A DNA stretch of 64,000 bases from Pseudomonadota bacterium (GTDB lineage Bacteria; Pseudomonadota; Gammaproteobacteria; Acidiferrobacterales; Acidiferrobacteraceae): positions 62,001 through 126,000 of the forward strand of contig JAJYDN010000001.1 in assembly GCA_021777535.1 (NCBI GenBank), in the 5' to 3' direction. This document shows positions 1 through 7,484 of this stretch, piece by piece. Under the pieces are notes generated by a model. That model ran no database searches. It was not told the DNA's origin and saw nothing but the letters and a program-made list of their open reading frames with translations. The position numbers were made by a program, and so were the translations under genes. How positions within the stretch are numbered: the stretch's first letter is position 1; each line of letters begins with the position of its first letter.

Positions 1-804
1 CTGGGCGACATGGCGCCGCGGGCGGTCGAGACGCTCAAATCCGTGGCGCTGATATGCGCCGAGGATACCCGGCATTCCCGCAAGCTGTGCGCGCAATTCG
101 GGATCGCGACGCCCTTGGTCTCGCTGCACGATTTCAACGAGCGCGAGCGGCAAGACGATCTGTTGGCGCGGCTGGCCGCCGGCGCCGATCTCGCCCTCAT
201 AAGCGATGCCGGCACGCCGCTTATCAGTGATCCCGGCTATCGGCTGGTCCGCGCCGTCCGCCGGGCCGGCATGCCCGTCTATGCCGTCGCCGGCCCCAGC
301 GCGCTCACCGCGGCCCTGTCGGTGGCCGGATTGCCGACCGACCGGTTTGTATTCGAAGGTTTCTTGCCGGCCCAGGCGGCTGCGCGCCGCGCCCACCTGG
401 GTACTTTGGCCGGGGAGACGCGTACGCTCGTTTTTTATGAATCCCCGCATCGTCTGGCAGCCAGCCTTGCCGACATGGCGGCGGTTCTCGGTGTCGAGCG
501 CGAGGCGGCGGTCGTCCGGGAGATCACCAAGCGCTTCGAAGAGGGGCGGCTCGAAACTTTGGGGTCGCTGAGCGCGTGGGCGGCTGCCGGAGTGCGGGGG
601 GAGTGCGTCATCATGGTGGCGGGCGTGCCCCCTTCGTCTGGTATCGGCGAGGAGGCGGTGCGCGTATTGACAGTGCTGCTCGGCGAGCTACCCTTGCGTC
701 AGGCCGCGTCACTTGCAAGCGAGATCACGGGCGTGTCACGAAAAGCGCTGTATGCGCACGCCTTGTCGCTCAAAGGTGGCGAGCAAGATTTGGACAAAGA
801 ATAA
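1..804 (+). CDS. rsmI: 16S rRNA (cytidine-1402 2'-O)-methyltransferase RsmI, 5'-truncated by the window edge
   Basis: Methylates the 2'-O of C1402 in the 16S rRNA decoding centre, using S-adenosylmethionine. The reading frame is open from base 1 (LGDMAPRAVE...), and family members have about 10 residues before this (a MATPIGNLGD-like start), so the true start lies just upstream of the window. Seen in the sequence: the tetrapyrrole-methylase fold signatures AEDTRHSRKL, SDAGTPLISDPG and VFYESPHR, and a C-terminal helical stretch (GVSRKALYAHAL) typical of RsmI. The gene is followed by about 210 bp before the cytochrome operon. Identification is firm; only the 5' end is missing. Confidence 0.95.
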   Translation: MGDMAPRAVETLKSVALICAEDTRHSRKLCAQFGIATPLVSLHDFNERERQDDLLARLAAGADLALISDAGTPLISDPGYRLVRAVRRAGMPVYAVAGPSALTAALSVAGLPTDRFVFEGFLPAQAAARRAHLGTLAGETRTLVFYESPHRLAASLADMAAVLGVEREAAVVREITKRFEEGRLETLGSLSAWAAAGVRGECVIMVAGVPPSSGIGEEAVRVLTVLLGELPLRQAASLASEITGVSRKALYAHALSLKGGEQDLDKE

Positions 805-1013
805 CACGAATGTCGGGTGTATACGACGATGCGCCCATCGTAACATATGAATGTGCTCAAATCTATGCGTACCCGCAAAGCGTTCGGGAGCTTGAATATA
901 ATAAATTATTAATGCGCGTGAATGGGTGCGACGCGGGCGATGGTGCGTGTCGCGATAAGTGAAGTCCTTAAATCAAGGGTGCCACGAGGCACGACCGTAT
1001 GGAGGTGGGCAGA
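805..1013. promoter_or_regulatory. Intergenic region, probable promoter of the petI-like operon
   Basis: This 209-bp gap is clearly more AT-rich than its surroundings around 890-915. A perfect TATAAT lies at 897-902, inside an AT-rich run. No good -35 lies 16-18 bp upstream, so the promoter is either activator-dependent or uses another element. A 6-bp perfect hairpin (ACGATG/CATCGT, 826-841) follows rsmI but has no T-run, so it is not a convincing terminator. No gene is supported here. Confidence 0.4.
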
Positions 1014-1625
1014 ATGATAAAGCGAAGCGCGATCGCCGCAGCGTTGGGATTGATGGTCATGGGGAATGCGGGTGCTGCGACCACGCATGTGCCGGCTATG
1101 GTGAGCACCGTCTGTTCCGCATGCCACGGTGTGAACGGTGTCTCCATGGTTCCGACGTTTCCGGATCTAGCCGGTCAGGGGGCCCCTTACCTCATCAAAC
1201 AGATCAATGATTTCCGCGATCATACGCGTGCCGACCCGCAGGCGCAGAGCATCATGTGGGGCATGGCGGCGACGATTCCCCCCAACAAGATCACGGAAAT
1301 CGCCGATTACTTTGCAAGTCAGAAGGGTGCGCCTGGCGCCCCCCAGAATCCGCAGCTCGTTGCAGCAGGCCGGAAGATTTTCCTCGGCGGCGTCGCCTCG
1401 AAGGAACTGCCGGCCTGCGCGGCCTGTCATGGTTCATCGGGACTGGGCGTCGAGCCGTTGTTCCCGCGCCTGGCCGGCCAGCATCAGGGCTATGTCGTGA
1501 CCCAGCTTCAGTACTTCAAGGCGAAGCAGCGCACGAACGACCCGCTGCAGATCATGCAGACGGTGGCGGGCAAGCTTACGCAGAAGGAAATGCAGGAACT
1601 GGCTGCCTACATTCGCACACTCTAA
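1014..1625 (+). CDS. cycA: Diheme cytochrome c4-type protein (CycA-like), periplasmic
   Basis: An electron-transfer cytochrome of 203 residues with two c-type haem sites, C34-SA-C37-H38 and C135-AA-C138-H139, giving the two-domain layout of cytochrome c4. A signal peptide (MIKRSAIAAALGLMVMGNAGA) predicts export to the periplasm. ATG 1014 is chosen because GGAGG at 1001-1005 sits 8 nt upstream and the signal peptide starts there; an in-frame ATG at 999 would put the Shine-Dalgarno inside the gene. It is the first gene of a cycA-sdrA-petA-petB-petC array. In Acidithiobacillus ferrooxidans (petI operon) the same order encodes the bc1 complex that works in reverse during iron oxidation. The exact electron partner here is inferred. 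Confidence 0.9.
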   Translation: MIKRSAIAAALGLMVMGNAGAATTHVPAMVSTVCSACHGVNGVSMVPTFPDLAGQGAPYLIKQINDFRDHTRADPQAQSIMWGMAATIPPNKITEIADYFASQKGAPGAPQNPQLVAAGRKIFLGGVASKELPACAACHGSSGLGVEPLFPRLAGQHQGYVVTQLQYFKAKQRTNDPLQIMQTVAGKLTQKEMQELAAYIRTL

Positions 1626-1637
1626 CGGTTGGGATGC

Positions 1638-2375
1638 ATGGTCGTGTCTGAAGCGGGCTGCCTTGCGGGCAGAGCGATACTGGTGACGGGAGCGGGCGAC
1701 GGTCTGGGTCGTGCCGTGGCCAAGGGCTTTGCGGCGCAGGGAGCGGAAGTGGTGTTGCTGGGCCGGACACCCTCCAAGCTCGAAGCGGTTTACGATGAAA
1801 TCGTGGCGGCGGGTGGTCCGCAGCCGGCCATTTATCCCCTTGATCTTGCGGGAGCCAGCGCCAAGGAGTACCGGGATCTGGCGAAGGCCCTGCGCGAGCA
1901 GGTCGGCCATCTCGAGGGTCTGTTGCACAACGCCGCGATCCTCGAGTTGCTCACGCCTCTCGATGTGCACCAGTTCGATGTGTGGGAGCGCACGATGCGG
2001 GCGAACCTGACCGGGCCCTTCCTGCTGACCCAGGCCTGTCTGCCGCTCCTGAAGGAGGCGGCGGACGCGTCGATCGTCTTCACGGGTGACGAGTGCATGA
2101 CAAAGCCCAAGGGATACTGGGGGGCCTACGGCGTCAGCAAGGCGGGCATGTACAACATGGCACTGATGCTGGCGCAGGAATTGGACCACACCCATGTCCG
2201 CGTCAATGTCGTCGATCCGGGTCCGGTGCGCACGGCAATGCGGTTGCGTACCCATCCCGGCGCACCCTTGTCATCGTGGCCGTTGCCGGAGGAACTGGTG
2301 GCCCCCTATGTCGCACTCATGCGCGCAGATAGCGGACAGACGGGCCAAGTGATTTCTGCGCAGGCCAGCGCGTAA
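1638..2375 (+). CDS. sdrA: Short-chain dehydrogenase/reductase (SdrA/YciK-like) lacking the usual catalytic Ser
   Basis: A 245-residue SDR with Rossmann motif TGAGDGLG (residues 17-24), the HNAA stretch (97-100), N123 and the YxxxK pair Y164/K168. At the position 13 residues before the Tyr, where classical SDRs have the catalytic Ser (YciK reads TSSSVG there), this protein reads TGDEC, placing D151 in that position. So the NAD(P) fold is intact but the catalytic triad is not canonical. ATG 1638 is preferred over the TTG at 1629; the Shine-Dalgarno is weak, suggesting coupling to cycA 12 bp upstream. An SDR gene is a known but unexplained member of petI operons. The substrate is unknown. Confidence 0.85.
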   Translation: MVVSEAGCLAGRAILVTGAGDGLGRAVAKGFAAQGAEVVLLGRTPSKLEAVYDEIVAAGGPQPAIYPLDLAGASAKEYRDLAKALREQVGHLEGLLHNAAILELLTPLDVHQFDVWERTMRANLTGPFLLTQACLPLLKEAADASIVFTGDECMTKPKGYWGAYGVSKAGMYNMALMLAQELDHTHVRVNVVDPGPVRTAMRLRTHPGAPLSSWPLPEELVAPYVALMRADSGQTGQVISAQASA

Positions 2376-2450
2376 CCGCCGGACTGGGTTTTCCGGCTCG
2401 ATTATCTTAACAAGCGCCACGGATGGCGGCTGAACGTAAGCGAGGTATAT

Positions 2451-3068
2451 ATGGTGACTTTGGACGATTCACAAGGTGAACCGGATTGGCGCCGCCGCCG
2501 CTTTTTGGTGGCGACGACTTCGGTTGTGGGTGCTGCCGCCGTCGCTGCCGTGGCCGGCGTCATGGTCGACAGTCTGGAGCCGACGGCAGCTGATGCCGCT
2601 GCGGCCTCCACGACAGTCAATCTTGCGCCTATCGAGGCCGGCATGCAGCTGACGGTACCGTGGCAGAAGAAACCGGTCGTTATCGTCAATCGCACTCCGG
2701 CCATGTTGGCGACCCTGAAGGAGACTGCGGACAAGGGTCTTCTCCGGGATCCCAACTGCGATGTTCCGCAGCAGCCGCCTTACTGCAAGAACGAATATCG
2801 TGCACGCAAGCCCGAGTGGTTGGTCATGATCCGCATCTGCAACCACCTGTGCTGTATTCCTCACTACCGGCCCAAGAAGGCGAGCGTCACGCCCTGGTGG
2901 CTCGGTGGGTTTCATTGTCCTTGTCACGGATCCATGTACGACCTTTCCGGCCGCGTCATCAAGGGATCTCCGGCGCCTCACAACATGGCGGTGCCTGAGT
3001 ACGACTTCGCGAAAGACGGGAAGACCGTGACTATCACGAAGATGTATCCGAAGGCACATTTGTGCTAG
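2451..3068 (+). CDS. petA: Rieske 2Fe-2S protein of the bc1 complex (PetA), with an extra Cys in the cluster loop
   Basis: The iron-sulfur subunit of ubiquinol-cytochrome c reductase, 205 residues. N-terminal R14-R17 followed by FL and a hydrophobic segment form a twin-arginine type signal/membrane anchor. Cluster box I is C130-N-H132-L-C134-C135 and box II is C156-P-C158-H159-G-S, giving ligands C130, H132, C156 and H159 and a C135-C158 disulfide. The box I residue that is normally Gly (CTHLGC) is Cys here. The stretch between the boxes is longer than usual (IPHYRPKKASVTPWWLGGFH). The start at ATG 2451 is supported by GAGG a few bases upstream. It is followed by petB 26 bp later. Confidence 0.95.
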   Translation: MVTLDDSQGEPDWRRRRFLVATTSVVGAAAVAAVAGVMVDSLEPTAADAAAASTTVNLAPIEAGMQLTVPWQKKPVVIVNRTPAMLATLKETADKGLLRDPNCDVPQQPPYCKNEYRARKPEWLVMIRICNHLCCIPHYRPKKASVTPWWLGGFHCPCHGSMYDLSGRVIKGSPAPHNMAVPEYDFAKDGKTVTITKMYPKAHLC

Positions 3069-3094
3069 TCGTTACGGCACGGTAGGGGGGTTAC

Positions 3095-4303
3095 ATGGCT
3101 ACTTTTGGTGACTGGCTCAACAAGCGGTTCCCGCTTCGCGAGCTCATGCGAGAACACTTGACGGAGTATTTTGCTCCGAAAAATTTCAATTTTCTGTACT
3201 ACACGGGCTCGTTGCTGCTGCTCATGATCGTGCTGCAGTTCGTGACGGGTTTCCTGCTCATGGCACATTACGTGCCGACGAGTCAGGACGCCTTCGCCTC
3301 CGTGCAGGGCATCATGTACGACGTGCGGTGGGGCTGGCTCATCCGCTACATGCACGTAGACGGTGTTTCGCTGATCTTCGTGTTGCTGTATCTCCACATC
3401 GGCCGGGGCATGCTCTATGGCTCCTACCGCAAACCACGCGAGCTTTTGTGGATCATCGGCTACACCATCTACATCCTGATGATGGGCGAGGCGTTCCTCG
3501 GCTACGTGCTGCCGTTCGGTAACCTGTCCTACTGGGCCGGCATGGTCATTACCTCGATCATCCATTCCGTCCCCTTCGTCGGTCCGGCCCTCTCCACGCT
3601 GGCCCGCGGCGGAGCCGGTATCGGCACGGCCACGCTCGAGCGGTTCCTTGCGCTCCATGCGGTGCTGTGGTTCTGGATCCTCGCAGCCGCCATCTTCATC
3701 CATATCCTGGCGCTGCATCAGGTGGGGTCGAACAATCCGGATGGCATCGAGATCAAGGACACGAAGGGCGCCGATGGCCATCCCCTCGACGGCATCCCGT
3801 TCCATCCGTACTACACCGTCAAGGATATCTTCGGGGTGGGCGTGTGGCTGACGATCTTCGCGGCCATCATCTTCTATGCCCCGACCATGCACGGCGTGTT
3901 TCTGGAGCGGACGACCTTCTCGCCGGCCAATCCCATGGTCAGCCTGCCGGACGTGACGCCGCCCTGGTATCTGGCGCCGTTCTACGCGATGCTGCGTGCG
4001 GTTCCGAACAAGATGGCCGGTATCGTGCTGATGGCGGTTGCGGTGGTTCTGCCTTTCTTCCTGCCCTGGCTGGACCGGTCGCCGGTGAAGTCGAGCCGTT
4101 ACCGGCCCGTCTACCGCATCATGATCCTGGTGATGGCGGTCACGTTCTTTACGCTGGCCTGGGTTGGCGAACAGCCGCCGCTGCCCAAGTACTTCCTGCT
4201 TGAGCGCGCAGGGGCCGCGATCTACGTGGGCTTCTATCTGCTGTTGCCAATCATTAGTCGGTGGGAGCCGACCCGCAAGGTGCCGGACCGGGTGACGTCA
4301 TGA
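3095..4303 (+). CDS. petB: Cytochrome b of the bc1 complex (PetB), Qo motif PPWY instead of PEWY
   Basis: The quinone-oxidising/reducing membrane core, 402 residues with eight expected transmembrane helices. Haem b ligand pairs are H87/H101 and H188/H203, with the 13- and 14-residue spacings of cytochrome b. The quinone Qo-site motif, usually P-E-W-Y, reads PPWY at residues 289-292 (bases 3959-3970), so the conserved Glu that takes part in quinol deprotonation is Pro. A G-rich Shine-Dalgarno (AGGGGGG) lies just before ATG 3095. It overlaps petC by 4 nt (ATGA), so the subunits are translationally coupled. The petI-type neighbourhood suggests a complex adapted to uphill electron flow; that is inference. 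Confidence 0.97.
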   Translation: MATFGDWLNKRFPLRELMREHLTEYFAPKNFNFLYYTGSLLLLMIVLQFVTGFLLMAHYVPTSQDAFASVQGIMYDVRWGWLIRYMHVDGVSLIFVLLYLHIGRGMLYGSYRKPRELLWIIGYTIYILMMGEAFLGYVLPFGNLSYWAGMVITSIIHSVPFVGPALSTLARGGAGIGTATLERFLALHAVLWFWILAAAIFIHILALHQVGSNNPDGIEIKDTKGADGHPLDGIPFHPYYTVKDIFGVGVWLTIFAAIIFYAPTMHGVFLERTTFSPANPMVSLPDVTPPWYLAPFYAMLRAVPNKMAGIVLMAVAVVLPFFLPWLDRSPVKSSRYRPVYRIMILVMAVTFFTLAWVGEQPPLPKYFLLERAGAAIYVGFYLLLPIISRWEPTRKVPDRVTS

Positions 4304-5022
4304 AGATAATGAGAAAATACGCAATTGTGGCGGTTTTGGTGGCCGGCGTGGCCGGCCTGTCGGTGCGGGCGAACGCAGATACCCTGCTGTCGCTTCCGGC
4401 CGGGTATTTCAACAAGCCGGCGGTCATTGCGGGCGCCAAGCTCTTCGCGCGGCACTGCAGTGCCTGCCACTCGGTGCAGTCATTGCGTTTCAACCGGCTG
4501 GCGAGCCTCGGCATGACGAAGGCCGAGATCCAGAAGGATGTGATGCTCGAAAGTGGCGCGAACTACCTCCAGGGCATGCAGCCGGCGATGACGCTGGCGC
4601 AGGCGAAGGGCTGGTTTGGGATGCCGCCACCGGATCTGAGCCACATGGTCCGCAATCTGGGCGCGGGTTTCATCTACAACTATCTGCAGTCCTTCTATTG
4701 GGATCCGAGCCGGCCGTCCGGATGGAACAATCATTTGTTCCCGAAGGTGGCCATGCCCAATGTGCTGCAGCCGTGGAGCGGTATTGTCACCAAGCAGGGT
4801 AAGGTGATCGAGCCGGGACGCGTGACGCCGGCGGCGTTCCACAAGAAGGTCGCCGATATCGTGGCCTTCCTCCGCTACGCGAGCGACCCGTCTGTGTTCA
4901 CGCGGTACAAGCTCGGGGGCTACGTGCTGGGTGCGCTGATCGCGTTCTCGCTGATTGCCTACTGGCTCAAGAAGGAGTACTGGAAGGACGTTCACAGCGA
5001 TAGCGCAAAGCACAAGAAATAG
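4300..5022 (+). CDS. petC: Cytochrome c1 of the bc1 complex (PetC)
   Basis: A membrane-anchored monohaem cytochrome, 240 residues: N-terminal signal (MKIMRKYAIVAVLVAGVAGL), haem site C53-SA-C56-H57, a probable Met ligand in KVAMPNVLQP, and a C-terminal transmembrane helix (LGALIAFSLIAYWL) followed by a lysine-rich cytoplasmic tail. It accepts electrons from the Rieske protein and passes them to soluble or diheme cytochromes; in reverse mode the flow is opposite. ATG 4300 overlaps the petB stop (ATGA). It is the last gene of the operon, closed by the terminator at 5040-5075. Confidence 0.96.
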   Translation: MKIMRKYAIVAVLVAGVAGLSVRANADTLLSLPAGYFNKPAVIAGAKLFARHCSACHSVQSLRFNRLASLGMTKAEIQKDVMLESGANYLQGMQPAMTLAQAKGWFGMPPPDLSHMVRNLGAGFIYNYLQSFYWDPSRPSGWNNHLFPKVAMPNVLQPWSGIVTKQGKVIEPGRVTPAAFHKKVADIVAFLRYASDPSVFTRYKLGGYVLGALIAFSLIAYWLKKEYWKDVHSDSAKHKK

Positions 5023-5039
5023 GTGTCAAGGTGCGATGG

Positions 5040-5075
5040 GGCCTGGGCCTTCGAAAGGGGCCCGGGCCTTTTTTT
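5040..5075 (+). terminator. Rho-independent terminator after petC
   Basis: A 10-bp GC stem (5040-5049 pairing with 5059-5068, one G-T wobble) closes a short loop and is followed by seven T (5069-5075). This is a textbook intrinsic terminator and closes the cytochrome operon. Confidence 0.93.
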
Positions 5076-5357
5076 GTTTACAGCCCTTCGCGCAGGTGGG
5101 CGTCTGCGCGGCACCGGCGTGTATGCGGCGCCCGGGCGAGGGCCGGCGTATAATCCCCGTGAAGCTGCCGGGCGCGCGGCGCAAAGGGTGCGGGAGCCCG
5201 CCGCAAGCGCGGGGCGTGGTGTGCGCTCGAGGTCGCCGGGCTTTCGCCTGCGGGCGAAGATGGCGATGCCTCGGCGCTTGGGCCGTTTCCGGGCCCTGGT
5301 TCCTGCGGGAAAATGGGAAACGACAGAGAAGATGCGTATCGTCCCGATGGAGACACA
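5076..5357 (+). promoter_or_regulatory. Promoter and long structured leader before the transaldolase gene
   Basis: A perfect TATAAT lies at 5149-5154 with no clear -35. A start near 5161 would give a leader of almost 200 nt. The leader is very GC-rich and contains several hairpins, for example TTCGCC/GGCGAA at 5243-5258. I do not recognise a known riboswitch, 6S RNA, SRP RNA or tmRNA in it, and no convincing ORF. The Shine-Dalgarno GGAG at 5350-5353 serves the gene downstream. Confidence 0.4.
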
Positions 5358-6482
5358 ATGAATTCGGTCCAGCGCATAGCGGAGCTAGGTCAGCGGATCT
5401 GGTACGACAGCATCAGCCGGGAGCTGCTCAGCAGTGGCGCGCTCAAGAACCTGGTCGCCCAGGGGATCCGGGGTGTCACGACGAACCCGACGATTTTTGA
5501 AAAAGCGGTGCGGGACGGCGCGCAGTACGACGATGATTTGCGGCGCGCCAGCGAAAAGGAGACGGACCCGGCGGCCTGGGTGCGGGCCTTGATGGTCGCC
5601 GACGTACGGCAGGCTGCCGACATCCTGCGGCCGGTCTACGACCGCAGCCTCGGGGACGACGGTTACGTCAGCATCGAGGTCGATCCCCACAAGGCGAACG
5701 ACACGGACGCCACCATTGCGGAGGCGGCCCTTTTGTGGCGCGAAGTGGGGCGGCCCAATATCATGATCAAAATCCCTGGCACGGCGGCGGGACTGGAGGC
5801 CATCCGCCAGACCCTGCGTGCAGGGATCAATGTGAATGCGACGTTGCTTTTCAGTCCGGCCCGCTATGACGAGGTGGCGGCCGCCTATCTGGCGGCGCTC
5901 GATGACCGCCTGCAAGACGGACAGGCGATCGACCGGGTGGCATCGGTTGCCAGTGTCTTCGTCAGCCGTGTCGATACGGAGGTCGACGCGCTCCTGCGGG
6001 CCCGGATCAAAACCGCTCCGACGGCCGAGGCCAAACGCCTGCAGGCCCTGTTGGGCCGCGCCGGCACCGCCAATGCGCAGCGGATCTACCAGCGGTACAA
6101 GGATACCTTCCGCAGCAAGGGGTTTGCGCGCCTGCGCGCCCGCGGCGCAAGACCACAGTGGCCGCTGTGGGCGAGCACCAGCGCAAAGGACCGCGCCTAT
6201 GGTCCGGTCTGGTATATCGACCGCCTCATCGCACCGGATACCATCAATACGGTGCCCCCCGCCACCTTCGAGGCGATTCTCGCGCACACGCGTCCCCATG
6301 CGCTCCTGGAGGCAGAGCTTCCTCAGGTGCGCGGAATTCTCGACGGCCTGCGCCGCGAAGGCATCGATCTGGGCGCGATCCTGGATGAGCTGGCGGTGCG
6401 GGGCGTGGAGGCCTTTGCCGCGTCCCATGAATCCCTGAAGCAGGTGCTCGTGAGCAGGCAGGCGGCGCTCGTGCGTGCGTAA
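5358..6482 (+). CDS. tal: Transaldolase (long, about 370-residue subfamily)
   Basis: Transfers a dihydroxyacetone unit between sugar phosphates in the non-oxidative pentose phosphate pathway, and could support pentose regeneration in an autotroph. The protein has 374 residues, the length of the subfamily found in actinobacteria and cyanobacteria rather than the roughly 317-residue E. coli TalB. Visible motifs: GVTTNPTIFEKA near the N-terminus, IEVDP, the Schiff-base lysine in NIMIKIPGT, and LWASTSAKD. ATG 5358 (MNSVQRIAELGQ) has GGAG 5 nt upstream and fits the family start; the open frame extends upstream to 5313 without family similarity. It stands alone between a terminator and rnpB. Confidence 0.93.
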   Translation: MNSVQRIAELGQRIWYDSISRELLSSGALKNLVAQGIRGVTTNPTIFEKAVRDGAQYDDDLRRASEKETDPAAWVRALMVADVRQAADILRPVYDRSLGDDGYVSIEVDPHKANDTDATIAEAALLWREVGRPNIMIKIPGTAAGLEAIRQTLRAGINVNATLLFSPARYDEVAAAYLAALDDRLQDGQAIDRVASVASVFVSRVDTEVDALLRARIKTAPTAEAKRLQALLGRAGTANAQRIYQRYKDTFRSKGFARLRARGARPQWPLWASTSAKDRAYGPVWYIDRLIAPDTINTVPPATFEAILAHTRPHALLEAELPQVRGILDGLRREGIDLGAILDELAVRGVEAFAASHESLKQVLVSRQAALVRA

Positions 6483-6527
6483 CCAGCAGCAAGGTGGCGG
6501 GCATGCCGCGTGAAAACCAAAAAGGCG

Positions 6528-6533
6528 TATACT
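6528..6533 (+). promoter_or_regulatory. -10 element of rnpB
   Basis: TATACT ends 7 bp before the expected RNase P RNA 5' end (6541). No good -35 was found. Placement relative to the RNA start is the main support. Confidence 0.55.
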
Positions 6534-6540
6534 CCCATCC

Positions 6541-6886
6541 GGGAATCGGCCAGGCAGTCGCTGTCCCGACAGCTGTCGGGATGGAGGAAAGTCCGGGCTC
6601 CACAGGGCAAGGTGCCAGGTAACGCCTGGGAGGCGCGAGCCTACGGAAAGTGCCACAGAAAATATACCGCCCCGCAAGGGGTAAGGGTGAAATGGTGCGG
6701 TAAGAGCGCACCGCGCCGATGGCAACATCGGTGGCAGGGCAAACCCCACCTGGAGCAAGACCGAATAGGGGGACCATGATGCGGCCCGTATCGTCCCCGG
6801 GTAGGTTGCTAGAGGCGTCTGGTGACAGGCGTCCCAGAGGAATGACTGCCCACGACAGAACCCGGCTTACCGGCCGATTCCCACCT
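6541..6886 (+). ncRNA. rnpB: RNase P RNA, bacterial type A
   Basis: The catalytic RNA that matures tRNA 5' ends. The 5' strand GGGAATCGGCC (6541-6551) pairs over 11 bp with GGCCGATTCCC (6872-6882) to form helix P1. The universal core GAGGAAAGTCCGGGCTCC is at 6584-6601, the GGGTGCCAGGTAACGCCTGG-like region follows (here with GGTGCCAGGTAACGCC), then GGTAAGAGCGCACCG, and the 3' core ACAGAACCCGGCTTA is at 6855-6869. The order and spacing match the gammaproteobacterial M1 RNA. The 3' end is approximate; no T-rich terminator is evident. Confidence 0.97.
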
Positions 6887-6953
6887 TTCGTCCGTATGGC
6901 TCCCATCCCGCGTAATTCCCCGTATATCGTTGGTCCTGTTTCCCGTTTTCTGC

Positions 6954-7016
6954 TTGACACCGCTTTTTCCTGCTCTCTATAGTGTCATTAAGTGGGTAAA
7001 TGTGGGTTTTTGTGGG
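6954..7016 (+). promoter_or_regulatory. Sigma-70 promoter and MraZ operator in front of the dcw cluster
   Basis: TTGACA (6954-6959), an 18-bp spacer and TATAGT (6978-6983) form a strong promoter. Downstream lie three direct GTGGG repeats at 6992-6996, 7002-7006 and 7012-7016, exactly 10 bp apart. E. coli MraZ binds TGGGN repeats separated by 5 nt, so this is the autoregulatory operator, placed so that bound MraZ would sit over the start of transcription. Confidence 0.88.
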
Positions 7017-7028
7017 AGCTGATCCCGG

Positions 7029-7484
7029 ATGACCATGTTCCGTGGCGTTACCAGTCTCAGCCTTGACAGCAAGGGACGTGCGGCGATCCCGACGCGTTAC
7101 AGGGAAGGGCTGCTGGCGCAATGCGAAGGACACATGATCGTGACCGTCGACCCCGACCATTGTCTTTTGCTGTACCCGTTGCCGGCGTGGGAAGAGATCG
7201 AAACCAAGCTGAATCGTCTGCCGAGTCTCAATGTGCAGGCGCGGCGACTCCAGCGGCTGCTCATCGGGCACGCGACGGAATGCGACATGGACGGCGCCGG
7301 GCGGATCCTGCTGCCGGCGCCATTGCGCGCGTTCGCTTCGCTGGACAAGGACATCGTGTTGATCGGGCAGGGCAACAAGTTCGAAGTATGGGATGCGGCG
7401 ACCTGGGATATCCGGCGCAGTGCATGGCTGGCGGAGGCGGAGAGCGAGGAGCTGCCGCCTGAACTTCAGTCTCTTTCGCTGTGA
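7029..7484 (+). CDS. mraZ: Transcriptional regulator MraZ
   Basis: A 151-residue DNA-binding protein with two AbrB-like (SpoVT/MraZ) halves that forms ring oligomers and represses the dcw operon. Sequence hallmarks: FRGVTSLSLDSKGRAAIPTRYRE in the first half and ECDMDGAGRILLPAPLR in the second. Two starts are possible: ATG 7029, or ATG 7035, which matches the E. coli MFRG start. GGAG at 7014-7017 could serve either. Its own operator repeats lie just upstream. The stop overlaps the rsmH GTG start (GTGA). Confidence 0.95.
   Translation: MTMFRGVTSLSLDSKGRAAIPTRYREGLLAQCEGHMIVTVDPDHCLLLYPLPAWEEIETKLNRLPSLNVQARRLQRLLIGHATECDMDGAGRILLPAPLRAFASLDKDIVLIGQGNKFEVWDAATWDIRRSAWLAEAESEELPPELQSLSL

Noticed and set aside
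826-841. Terminator after rsmI
   Set aside because: The 6-bp hairpin has no following T-run.
5161-5357. 6S RNA, SRP RNA or known riboswitch before transaldolase
   Set aside because: No diagnostic core sequence, such as the SRP tetraloop region, could be found.
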